Assembly: GCF_000612665.1 (NCBI RefSeq)
Contig: NZ_HG942023.1
Span: 1-32,142 of the forward strand
Direction: 5' to 3'
Source: Neobacillus dielmonensis
Lineage (GTDB): Bacteria; Bacillota; Bacilli; Bacillales; Cytobacillaceae
Length of the DNA: 32,142 nucleotides
The notes under the pieces were generated by a model, which made no database searches, was not told the origin of the DNA, and saw only the letters and a list, made by a program, of their open reading frames with translations. The position numbers were made by a program, and so were the translations under genes. Positions 1 through 6,292 of the stretch are shown in pieces. Position 1 is the first letter of the stretch; each line of letters opens with the position of its first letter.

Positions 1-18
1 GATTTGTCGACAGTCTGA

Positions 19-47
19 GGAACTGTTTAAAGAACAGTTCCTTTTTT
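19..47 (+). terminator. Intrinsic terminator of a gene left of the window
   Basis: A perfect 9-bp stem (19-27 with 33-41), a 5-nt loop and six T residues. In-frame codons from base 1 end in TGA at 16-18 just before the stem, so the tail of an upstream plus-strand gene may lie in bases 1-18, but five codons cannot prove it. Confidence 0.8.
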
Positions 48-124
48 GCGTTCTTATTGTTTATTGAGTTTGCGTATAGCCACTACATTTCATGGGAAAA
101 TATCCTTGAAAAGGAGTGAAGGAA

Positions 125-283
125 ATGAAGAAAAACAATAAAGTAAATCAACAGGGCCCTACGGTAGCACCAGGGATCGACGACCAGGAGGAGCTCGAGC
201 AAAGTGCATCCCAACAAGAAATTGATTCAGGGGAATATACAAGTGTTACTACTATTTCATATGATGAAGTTGATCCTAGCTAG
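125..283 (+). CDS. Small acidic hypothetical protein (52 aa)
   Basis: ATG preceded by an AAGGAGTGAAGGA ribosome binding site and followed four bases after the stop by a strong terminator, so this is a complete monocistronic unit rather than a random frame. The 52-aa product has a basic start (MKKNNK), is then rich in Q, E, D and S, and ends in SYDEVDPS. No membrane segment, cysteine or known motif is visible; it is likely soluble and largely disordered. I do not recognise the family. The 40-aa ORF at 31590-31712 is also acidic and has a YDEIG motif near its end, but the resemblance is too short to call homology. Confidence 0.65.
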   Translation: MKKNNKVNQQGPTVAPGIDDQEELEQSASQQEIDSGEYTSVTTISYDEVDPS

Positions 284-287
284 GAAA

Positions 288-319
288 CAACTGCCAGAAG
301 TTCTGGCAGTTGTTTTTTT
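288..319 (+). terminator. Intrinsic terminator after the 52-aa gene
   Basis: A perfect 12-bp inverted repeat (288-299 and 301-312) around the tight AGAAGTTCT turn, followed by seven T residues. Confidence 0.92.
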
Positions 320-417
320 GTTTGTTTGAAAAAAACTGCCTAAATTGAAGGGGCGGGGTTATCAAATTGATATTAAAATGATATCATAATGGTAAGTACT
401 GGAAGGGGGTAGTTCGT

Positions 418-1284
418 ATGACTGAGAAACCAATTGGTAAAATTAATGGGTTTTTGGGTGTTTTGTTGCTGTTGCTCTTTGCAGGGATTGCTATTATCAG
501 TTTTAGCAATTTTTCCATCACAGATAATGGTTTTATGCTATTTGCAGCAATTGTATCTGCATTGTTAATGTTTCTTTTATTTAGCGGATTTACCGTGATT
601 CAGCCAAATCAAGCAAAAGTATTTACTTTGTTTGGAAGTTATCAGGGAGTTATTCGCCAAGAAGGATTTTGGTTAACTATTCCGTTAACAATAAGAAACA
701 CTGTGTCACTTAGGGTGATAAATTTCAACAGTGATCGGCTAAAAGTGAATGATTTGGAAGGAAATCCTATTGAAATAGCTGCAGTAGTGGTTTATAGAGT
801 GTCGGATGCTGCAAAAGCAGTCTTTGGTGTCGAGGACTATCGGGAGTTCGTTCATACTCAAAGTGAAACTGGTTTGCGCCATATTGCCAGTCAATACCCA
901 TATGATAATTTTAATAATGACTACGAATTATCTTTGCGGCAGCACTCTGATGAGGTAGGTGATAATTTAACGAAGGATTTGCAGCAACGCTTGGTAATTG
1001 CAGGCGTTGACATCATAGAAGCAAGAATCATGCATTTAGCCTATTCGAGTGAAATCGCTCATGCGATGCTGCAAAGACAGCAGGCAAAAGCTGTGCTTGC
1101 AGCAAGGAAGGTCATCGTGGAGGGAGCAGTTTCAATGGTGAAATCAGCCATTGACCAATTAAGCTCAGAAGGTGTCGTGGAACTGGACGAAGAAAAAAAA
1201 GCGCAAATGATCAATAATCTAATGGTCACGCTTGTTTCCGAAAAAGGAAGCCAGCCTGTAATCAATACAGGAACCATTTATTAA
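418..1284 (+). CDS. SPFH/band-7 domain membrane protein (stomatin-like)
   Basis: The 288-aa product has two hydrophobic N-terminal segments (about 11-30 and 38-60) followed by an SPFH/band-7 domain (about 60-230). The domain opens with the usual pattern (FTVIQPNQAKVFTLFGSY) and contains EGFWLTIPL and an Arg/Glu/Ala-rich helical stretch near 210-235 (MLQRQQAKAVLAAR). Family members oligomerise at the membrane and organise microdomains or protease complexes. The ATG lies 7 nt after GGAAGGGGGT. The next gene, a ribbon-helix-helix protein, starts 12 nt after the stop, so the two are probably co-transcribed. The exact role is unknown; an HflK/HflC-like function is not supported, since no protease gene is adjacent. 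Confidence 0.85.
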   Translation: MTEKPIGKINGFLGVLLLLLFAGIAIISFSNFSITDNGFMLFAAIVSALLMFLLFSGFTVIQPNQAKVFTLFGSYQGVIRQEGFWLTIPLTIRNTVSLRVINFNSDRLKVNDLEGNPIEIAAVVVYRVSDAAKAVFGVEDYREFVHTQSETGLRHIASQYPYDNFNNDYELSLRQHSDEVGDNLTKDLQQRLVIAGVDIIEARIMHLAYSSEIAHAMLQRQQAKAVLAARKVIVEGAVSMVKSAIDQLSSEGVVELDEEKKAQMINNLMVTLVSEKGSQPVINTGTIY

Positions 1285-1296
1285 GGTCGTGATTGA

Positions 1297-1476
1297 GTGG
1301 TTGAGAAAAAGCGATTTCTTCTTCGTATCGATCAAAAGTCATATGATGCTCTGGAAAAATGGGCAACTGACGAATTTCGTAGTGTCAATGCACAACTACA
1401 GCTAATCATCAAAAAAGCTCTGAAAGAGGCAGGCAGGCTGGGAAAATCCCAATTACCTGGAGATAAACAAGACTAA
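1297..1476 (+). CDS. Small Arc-type ribbon-helix-helix protein (59 aa)
   Basis: GTG start at 1297 behind TAAGGT; product 59 aa. The beginning (KKRFLLRIDQKSYDALEKWA) looks like the DNA-contacting beta strand and helix A of Arc/MetJ proteins, followed by helix B (SVNAQLQLIIKKALKEAG). Such proteins are dimeric DNA binders, often antitoxins or autoregulators. No toxin gene is next to it: the partner is the SPFH gene 12 nt upstream. I infer that it works with, or regulates, the SPFH gene. TTG at 1301 is out of frame and was not considered as a start. Confidence 0.7.
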   Translation: MVEKKRFLLRIDQKSYDALEKWATDEFRSVNAQLQLIIKKALKEAGRLGKSQLPGDKQD

Positions 1477-1640
1477 ACGTTGGATTTAACCCAGGTATTA
1501 AAGTGAATTTACCAGAGAAAAATGTTGGTTCCAATCAAATGATGTCGTTAATTAGGACGTCAAATCTGTTGATTTATCGGCTTTTGTCATACTGTGCGCT
1601 TGCCTAGGAAATATTAACAGCCAATAAATCATATTCCCAA

Positions 1641-1668
1641 AAAAGATGGCAGGTTTCGCCATCTTTTT
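1641..1668. terminator. Bidirectional terminator between convergent genes
   Basis: Stem AAAAGATGGC (1641-1650) with GCCATCTTTT (1658-1667). It has T residues on its right side and A residues on its left, so it can end transcripts from both sides: the SPFH pair on plus and csgA on minus. The 160 bases before it hold no gene I can support. Confidence 0.85.
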
Positions 1669-1671
1669 GCT

Positions 1672-1926
1672 TTATATTAATAACTCAAATACTTCATTTA
1701 ATTCGCGTAATCTTTTTTCATCTTGTTCTTGCTGGGCATAGTTAATTTCATCCGGGAGTATCTTATTTAAAAAGTCAATCTCACTGCCAGTTAAATCCCG
1801 CACGAAAGATTCCTCCGATTGATAGTGCCCTCTAACGAGCTTGTGATACAAATGTCGGGCATCTGTATGGTGTTCATCGGTATAATTGGCTAAAATCTCA
1901 CGTAAATACCCTAATGTTTGATCCAT
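1672..1926 (-). CDS. csgA: Sigma-G-dependent acid-soluble spore protein CsgA family
   Basis: The 84-aa product starts MDQTLGYLREILANY and ends YAQQEQDEKRLRELNEVFELLI. From memory, B. subtilis CsgA shares the MDxTLGYLRE start, the conserved FVRDL...E..FLN..L..EI core and the NEVxELL end, and has nearly the same length (82 aa). The protein is made in the forespore; its biochemical role is not well defined. The ribosome binding site AAAGGATGG precedes the ATG. A TGAATA hexamer upstream matches the sigma-G -35 element. The gene is single, ending at a bidirectional terminator. Confidence 0.85.
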   Translation of the reverse strand: MDQTLGYLREILANYTDEHHTDARHLYHKLVRGHYQSEESFVRDLTGSEIDFLNKILPDEINYAQQEQDEKRLRELNEVFELLI

Positions 1927-1948
1927 TTGTCACCCATCCTTTCGTGAT

Positions 1949-1978
1949 TATTTTTCAACTCACATCGGATTATATTCA
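1949..1978 (-). promoter_or_regulatory. Candidate sigma-G promoter of csgA
   Basis: Reading the minus strand, TGAATA (1978-1973) matches the sigma-G -35 consensus. Seventeen bases later AAAAATA (1955-1949) is a poor match to CATnnTA. The call leans on the -35 and on the known sigma-G control of csgA. Confidence 0.4.
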
Positions 1979-2005
1979 TGAAATCAACTGGGCTATTTGA
2001 ACCGT

Positions 2006-2040
2006 AAAAAAAGCCTCTCATTTCGTTAGAAATTCAAGGC
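2006..2040 (-). terminator. Terminator of the methyltransferase gene
   Basis: On the minus strand a GCCTT...GAGGC hairpin with an inner ATTTC/GAAAT pairing is followed by seven T residues, 11 nt after the methyltransferase stop codon. Confidence 0.75.
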
Positions 2041-2051
2041 CCAGAAATCGT

Positions 2052-2762
2052 TTATTTAGTGCAGGTAATGACTCTGTGACTTAAAACATCATGATACTTG
2101 ACTAACATATTTCCATGCTGATTCAAAATTCCAAATAGTTCTGGCTCAAAATTATGTGAGAAATTAAATTCTTGAGCAGGGGTACTATTCTTGAGATCAT
2201 AGGTTTGCCCAATAATTTCAATATTCTGAAACCCTGACTCATTAAAGATCCTCTTCCAATCATCCTCAAGAAGTAATGAATCAATTGCATAGAACTGTTT
2301 AATCTCCTCAGCAGCTGATTCATTTAAAGGTTGGTTTATGGTCATTTCATTTGCAATCACACGCCCCCCTGGTTTAAGGACCCTGAAAAACTCCTTTATC
2401 GCATTGGGTTTATTGACAAACGCTAAAACCGATTCAGATAAAATAAAATCAAAGGTCTTATCAGCAAAGGGGATACTTTCTACTGACCCTTGCGTTAATT
2501 GGATCGGCATATTTTGGCTTTCAAATCGACTTCTTGCTTTTTCAAGCATGATTGGGTTGATTTCTAGTCCATATACTTTTGCTTTGTATTCATTATAAAG
2601 AAATGCAGTTGTTTGTCCGGTACCACAGCCTGCATCTAATATGCAGGAATCGCTTGTAATTTTTTCGTTGCTCAGTATACTCTTTGTTAATGAAATTCCT
2701 CCTGGATGGGCTCCGCCAACACCAAACTTTGCTAAAAAATCAATATAGGTCAAACCTCCCAT
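2052..2762 (-). CDS. Class I SAM-dependent methyltransferase
   Basis: The product is 236 aa. The SAM-binding motif I reads LDAGCGTGQTTAF, followed by the acidic end of strand 2 (YGLEIN), a motif near FADKTFDFILSESVLAF, and RVLKPGGRVIANEM as the post-II segment: the standard Methyltransf_11/25 order. The substrate cannot be told. I start at the ATG at 2762 because AGGGTGG lies about 6 nt upstream; the frame stays open to an ATG at 2822, but that one has no ribosome binding site and adds a basic-hydrophobic tail not typical of the family. The gene is monocistronic. Confidence 0.85.
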   Translation of the reverse strand: MGGLTYIDFLAKFGVGGAHPGGISLTKSILSNEKITSDSCILDAGCGTGQTTAFLYNEYKAKVYGLEINPIMLEKARSRFESQNMPIQLTQGSVESIPFADKTFDFILSESVLAFVNKPNAIKEFFRVLKPGGRVIANEMTINQPLNESAAEEIKQFYAIDSLLLEDDWKRIFNESGFQNIEIIGQTYDLKNSTPAQEFNFSHNFEPELFGILNQHGNMLVKYHDVLSHRVITCTK

Positions 2763-2978
2763 ACACACCACCCTATGGTTTCTTTTTTTGCATAGTATGA
2801 AAAAAAACCTTAAGTGGTTCATTGTGAGAAAATGTTTTATCCTGGAAACTGTTGAGTCAGTCTCCCAAGGAATGCCAGTCGATGGACTGTTTGCTACTTA
2901 TATATTTGACGAGATTGCGTACATTAGGAAAGGAGGGGGTAGCTTCACCCTCTTAGATTAACCTGAAGGGGTGCTGAC

Positions 2979-3323
2979 ATGAGAAGCATGAGGAAAATGC
3001 CGTTTCTGAATATGTTTATGCCTAAACAGAGGAGCAGAGGAACCATTTGGGCATCTCTATTGGGGATCGGTATAAGTGCTGCCGTATTCGGATTAACCAG
3101 AGGAAAGCGCCAAGATTTGGCACAGCCAATATCGAATGCATTGAAAACGATGGCTCCGGGCAAACCGAGTGGCAATACAGGCAATCGCGAACAGCAGGAT
3201 TCCCCGAAAATGGGAAACCTGGTAAAGAACTTAGCGCCAAATTTCAATCTTAATCAGATGGATAATGCTGCAATTGCTGAATTTTCCGAAGAATTAATGG
3301 AAAGCGCCTTAAATAAAAAATAA
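2979..3323 (+). CDS. Short membrane-anchored protein, possibly YrzQ/DUF3918-like at its N-terminus
   Basis: The 114-aa product starts at an ATG 7 nt after GAAGGGGTG. It has a basic N-terminus, one hydrophobic segment (about 22-40, WASLLGIGISAAVFGL) followed by basic residues, and a hydrophilic Pro/Gly/Asn/Gln-rich tail with a short amphipathic end (AEFSEELMESALNKK). The segment SLLGIGISAAVFGL is reminiscent of the small YrzQ family, but that match is from memory and short. Orientation would be single-pass. A strong terminator follows. No function can be assigned. Confidence 0.6.
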   Translation: MRSMRKMPFLNMFMPKQRSRGTIWASLLGIGISAAVFGLTRGKRQDLAQPISNALKTMAPGKPSGNTGNREQQDSPKMGNLVKNLAPNFNLNQMDNAAIAEFSEELMESALNKK

Positions 3324-3330
3324 ATATTGA

Positions 3331-3367
3331 GGGTCAGACCATAAGCAGCATGGTCTGACCCTTTTTT
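3331..3367. terminator. Bidirectional terminator between convergent genes
   Basis: A perfect 11-bp stem (GGGTCAGACCA at 3331-3341 with 3351-3361) followed by six T residues. It serves the plus-strand gene ending at 3323; for the minus-strand VanW gene ending at 3377 the A-rich left flank (3312-3326) lies slightly far away. Confidence 0.88.
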
Positions 3368-3376
3368 GATTGCCCA

Positions 3377-4306
3377 TTAATAAGGTGGAGGGGGAATTTG
3401 ACGTGGATTATATTTAATACCCTCTGAGGTGTAAACTGAAATAATCAACATCCCTCCAAGTGTTCTTGCCCGAATTAAAATGGGTTGGTCATAACTATTC
3501 TTAAAGACAAAATCAGGTCCATACCAACTGACGGTAGCATCGCGGCCAGGTGGAATGTAAGGAACTTTTCTGCTATGGGAATAGCGTTGGATAATTTTTA
3601 ATCCAGCATTGTCCACTGCGTTATAGAGAGTAGAAGATACTTGGCAGATTCCACCCCCGATATCTTCATCTACTTCTCCTCGGATGATAACAGGTGCCCT
3701 CATATATCCCCTATCTTCCGTCCTTTTGCCAACAATTTTATTAAAGGAAAAGGTTTCTCCCGGGAAAACGACGTAATTATTAATCGCTTTAGTCGCGATT
3801 TTTATGTTTACAGAGCGATTTTTATTATATGGGTTATAAGATGTAACATATCGGCCTATCCGCATGCTGTTGATATCACTTAACAATTCACTGTCTACTT
3901 TGGGGTAAGCGGTTATCATCGGAACTTCGATTTGGGATTGCTGACGATTAAAATAATAAGAGTATAACTGCTCGGTTAAAACTTGCCGATAGATTTGTGT
4001 ACCTAGTTGTTCTGGAATGATTGTCCCCCTCTCATCTAACGACGCATCTTTTGGGGGAGTAGAAACCTTTTTATCGAGCTGATCCAAAAATTGCCCAAAT
4101 TTGTTTGTATTCATGATTGGCAAATCGGGTAGAGTGTAGAAAAATTCCTTAATATTGAAAGTTGCGACAGTCTGGCCATCTTTCGTAATCGGGATGCTTT
4201 CGGAAACATGAAGGGCTTGAACCGCCAAACATAGTCCCAATATCCAGGATAAATACATAACCATTAACCTCCTCATTTTAATATTGCTAGAAAGGCAAGA
4301 TTTCAT
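3377..4306 (-). CDS. VanW family protein
   Basis: The 309-aa product has an N-terminal hydrophobic segment (about 14-30), consistent with a signal anchor, a poorly conserved middle and a C-terminal VanW domain (about 165-290). The domain shows PGETFSFN, GYMRAPVIIRGE, GGGICQVSSTLYNA, HSRKVPYIPPGRDATVSW and the final ILIRA. VanW proteins occur in vancomycin-resistance clusters and widely in spore-formers; their biochemical activity is not established. No other resistance gene is nearby. The start at 4306 has TGAGGT upstream; a second ATG at 4276 would keep the hydrophobic segment but has no clear ribosome binding site. Confidence 0.88.
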   Translation of the reverse strand: MKSCLSSNIKMRRLMVMYLSWILGLCLAVQALHVSESIPITKDGQTVATFNIKEFFYTLPDLPIMNTNKFGQFLDQLDKKVSTPPKDASLDERGTIIPEQLGTQIYRQVLTEQLYSYYFNRQQSQIEVPMITAYPKVDSELLSDINSMRIGRYVTSYNPYNKNRSVNIKIATKAINNYVVFPGETFSFNKIVGKRTEDRGYMRAPVIIRGEVDEDIGGGICQVSSTLYNAVDNAGLKIIQRYSHSRKVPYIPPGRDATVSWYGPDFVFKNSYDQPILIRARTLGGMLIISVYTSEGIKYNPRQIPPPPY

Positions 4307-4358
4307 GTAACCTCAATTGACTCAATATGCTTAGATAACAATGATAAAAATCTTCCAG

Positions 4359-4407
4359 TTGCCCTTTACAAAAGTCAATTTATATAATATTATCGATTTT
4401 GATAATA
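4359..4407 (+). promoter_or_regulatory. Sigma-A promoter with overlapping palindromic operator
   Basis: -35 TTGCCC (4359-4364), an 18-bp spacer and -10 TATAAT (4383-4388). A perfect inverted repeat TATTATC-N6-GATAATA (4388-4407) overlaps the end of the -10 and the likely transcription start, a classic repressor position. The winged-helix protein encoded 25 nt downstream is the obvious candidate ligand. Confidence 0.6.
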
Positions 4408-4432
4408 AAACTAAAAATAGGAGTAAAAAAAT

Positions 4433-4975
4433 ATGGAATCTTCAGTTGATGTATTATTACACCCAGTCAGGATGAGAATTATCCAACATTTGATTAATCA
4501 GCAGCTTACATCTCAACAATTAATGGAGAGGCTTCCTGATATTCCACAAGCATCCTTATATCGTAATATAAAAAAATTGTCAGACGCGGGAATTCTTCAT
4601 ATTGTAAACGAAATTCCCATTCGAGGGACCGTCGAAAAAGTATACTCCATACATAATCCAAACACATCGTTAAGTGGAACTGTGGACATAAGCAGGATGT
4701 CAAAGGATGACCAGATGGGGGTGTTTATTAAATTCATGGCAAATCTAATGGGGGAATATGATCGCTATTTGAATCAGGAAAACATAGATTTTAGGGCAGA
4801 CGGAGTAACTTTTAGGCAGACATCCTTATATTTAAATGATCATGAATTCGAGGAATTTATTGTGGATTTAAGAGATGTCTATTCGAAATTTTCCCAAAAC
4901 AAACTGCAGGAAGGCAGGAGAAGGAGAACACTGGCAACCATAATTATCCCAGGTGAAAAGGAAGGGGAAAAATAA
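4433..4975 (+). CDS. ArsR-like winged-helix transcriptional regulator
   Basis: The 180-aa product begins with an HTH domain typical of ArsR-like regulators (about 5-75): LLHPVRMRIIQHLINQQLTSQQL, then recognition helix QASLYRNIKKLSDAGIL, then a wing (VNEIPIRGTVEKVYSI). The C-terminal 100 residues are helical and acidic with an arginine-rich end (EGRRRRT). No cysteine is present, so thiol-based metal sensing of the ArsR type is ruled out. The ATG follows AGGAG. The promoter contains a perfect 7+7 inverted repeat, suggesting autorepression. No obvious target operon is adjacent; the ribbon-helix-helix gene 94 nt downstream may be a partner. Confidence 0.8.
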   Translation: MESSVDVLLHPVRMRIIQHLINQQLTSQQLMERLPDIPQASLYRNIKKLSDAGILHIVNEIPIRGTVEKVYSIHNPNTSLSGTVDISRMSKDDQMGVFIKFMANLMGEYDRYLNQENIDFRADGVTFRQTSLYLNDHEFEEFIVDLRDVYSKFSQNKLQEGRRRRTLATIIIPGEKEGEK

Positions 4976-5003
4976 AATGAAAAATTTCTCGGATTATGTT
5001 AAA

Positions 5004-5050
5004 GTAGCAATAGATAACATTAATGTAGACTGTTGCTAGCAGATTGCTAC
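5004..5050 (+). promoter_or_regulatory. Repeated TTGCTA/TAGCAA elements before the ribbon-helix-helix gene
   Basis: GTAGCAAT (5004-5011) and ATTGCTAC (5043-5050) form a perfect inverted repeat. A further TTGCTA (5033-5038) lies in direct repeat with the second arm. Repeated short half-sites just upstream of a ribbon-helix-helix gene suit autoregulation; this is inference. Confidence 0.35.
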
Positions 5051-5069
5051 AAAAGGGGAGCAAGTAATA

Positions 5070-5264
5070 ATGGAGTCGGAAAGAATACAGCTGAATGTAA
5101 GGATTACCAAGGAAACTTCCGCAAAACTAGATGAAATTGTGGAGTATTATCAACAAGGGCTAAAACTAGGCAGAATTTATAAAGGAGACGTATTAACTGA
5201 TATTGTTGAGAAATCCTATGAAGTGATGCTTAAACAGAAAAAGTTAAATAGACGATACATATAA
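5070..5264 (+). CDS. Small ribbon-helix-helix-like protein (64 aa)
   Basis: The 64-aa product begins with a polar strand (RIQLNVRITKE), then helix A (TSAKLDEIVEYYQQG), a loop (KLGRIYKGDV) and helix B (LTDIVEKSYEVMLKQKK). This is the usual order of a MetJ/Arc-fold DNA-binding dimer. The ribosome binding site is AAAAGGGGAG, ten bases before the ATG. The gene stands 94 nt after the ArsR-like gene and ends at its own terminator. Upstream half-sites are repeated. No toxin gene is adjacent, so an antitoxin role is not supported by context. Confidence 0.65.
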   Translation: MESERIQLNVRITKETSAKLDEIVEYYQQGLKLGRIYKGDVLTDIVEKSYEVMLKQKKLNRRYI

Positions 5265-5272
5265 AATTCTAG

Positions 5273-5296
5273 CCGGACCCAATGATCCGGTTTTTT
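5273..5296 (+). terminator. Intrinsic terminator
   Basis: Stem CCGGA/TCCGG (5273-5277, 5286-5290) with an 8-nt loop and six T residues. Confidence 0.85.
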
Positions 5297-5332
5297 ATTT
5301 GGATTTCATTATTAGAATATTTAGAAAAGGGT

Positions 5333-5361
5333 TTGAATTATTAATTCATGGATTGTATAAT
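5333..5361 (+). promoter_or_regulatory. Sigma-A promoter of the SDR and acyl-CoA ligase operon
   Basis: -35 TTGAAT (5333-5338), 17-bp spacer, -10 TATAAT (5356-5361). The predicted start near 5368 lies a few bases before the TetR-type operator. The untranslated leader to the first gene is about 125 nt, with no riboswitch-like fold that I can identify. Confidence 0.75.
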
Positions 5362-5372
5362 TGTATCTATAC

Positions 5373-5390
5373 ATACCAACCGGTTAGTAT
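5373..5390. promoter_or_regulatory. TetR-type operator, copy 1
   Basis: ATACCAACCGGTTAGTAT, an 18-bp palindrome with one mismatch between arms, about +5 to +22 from the predicted start. The same sequence occurs at 8667-8684; with flanking bases the two share 20 identical bases. The TetR gene at 8038-8607 lies between them. Confidence 0.78.
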
Positions 5391-5492
5391 CGATAACTTT
5401 CATTTCTAGGCAGTTGGTTACATGGTTACGTGTTTAATATTTTTGTAAGTGTGTTCACGGGCAGTTCCTAAAGTTCAAAAGGAGGTTTATTG

Positions 5493-6245
5493 ATGAAGTT
5501 TACTGGTAAAACAGCCATCGTTACGGGCGGTGGCAGCGGTATTGGCCGCGCATCTGCCCTTAGGTTTGCAAAAGAGGGGGCAGCAGTTGTAGTCGCGGAT
5601 GTAAACTCAATTGCTGGTGAAGAGACGGTTAATTTTATTCAAGCTACAGGGGGCAAAGCTATATTTGTTTATGCAGATGTTGCTAATTCAAAACAAATAC
5701 AAGAGTTAATCAGTACGACAGTTAGTACGTTTGGTGGACTGCATATTTTGTGCAATAATGCAGGAATTGGCAATTCAGAAGTTAGAAGCGTTGATTTATC
5801 TGAAGAAGAATGGGACCAAGTAATCGATATCAACTTAAAAGGAGTATTCCTTGGAATTAAATATGCCATTCCTGAGCTCATTAAAGCCGGTGGTGGGGCA
5901 ATTATTAACACTTCCAGTTTGCTTGGGCTTAAAGGGCAAAAATACATGTCAGCATACAATGCATCCAAGGCTGGGGTTGTGGTCCTTACACAAAATGCTG
6001 CCCTTGAATATGGTAAATATAGCATCCGTGTCAATGCTATTGCACCTGGTGTTATAGATACCAATATTATTCAAGGATGGAAACAAAATGACCGCAAATG
6101 GCCGATCATTTCAAAAGCCAATGCACTTGGCAGAATCGGTACACCAGATGAAGTCGCAAATGCCATTGTCTTTTTAGCATCTGAGGAAGCCTCCTTCATT
6201 ACCGGTGCCACGTTATCAGTAGACGGCGGTGGTTTGACCTTCTAA
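5493..6245 (+). CDS. Short-chain dehydrogenase/reductase (SDR)
   Basis: The 250-aa product is a classical SDR: TGGGSGIG at 11-18 (NAD(P) binding), NNAG at 88-91, and the tetrad Asn114, Ser141, Tyr155, Lys159 (INTSSLLG, YNASK). Asp36 in VVVADV after strand 2 favours NAD(H) over NADPH. The substrate is not fixed by sequence; next to an acyl-CoA ligase a hydroxyacyl-CoA or hydroxy-acid dehydrogenase is likely. I use the ATG at 5493, eight bases after AAAAGGAGG; the frame also has a TTG one codon earlier. First gene of the operon, directly after promoter and operator; the ligase follows after 47 nt. Confidence 0.9.
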   Translation: MKFTGKTAIVTGGGSGIGRASALRFAKEGAAVVVADVNSIAGEETVNFIQATGGKAIFVYADVANSKQIQELISTTVSTFGGLHILCNNAGIGNSEVRSVDLSEEEWDQVIDINLKGVFLGIKYAIPELIKAGGGAIINTSSLLGLKGQKYMSAYNASKAGVVVLTQNAALEYGKYSIRVNAIAPGVIDTNIIQGWKQNDRKWPIISKANALGRIGTPDEVANAIVFLASEEASFITGATLSVDGGGLTF

Positions 6246-6292
6246 GTTAGGTAACTACTAAATTATAATACTGGGTTTTGGAGGTTTATAAA

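Noticed and set aside
1..18. Coding tail of an upstream gene
   Set aside because: Five codons before a TGA and terminator are suggestive but too short to annotate.
361..400. TTGATA and CATAAT as a promoter for the SPFH gene
   Set aside because: The spacer is only 12 bp; the A/T-rich palindrome TGATATCA makes chance matches likely.
2763..2822. N-terminal extension of the methyltransferase
   Set aside because: No ribosome binding site at 2822 and an atypical leader; the start at 2762 is well supported.
5669..6064. 131-aa minus-strand ORF inside the first SDR gene
   Set aside because: A shadow of the SDR gene, without ribosome binding site or motif.
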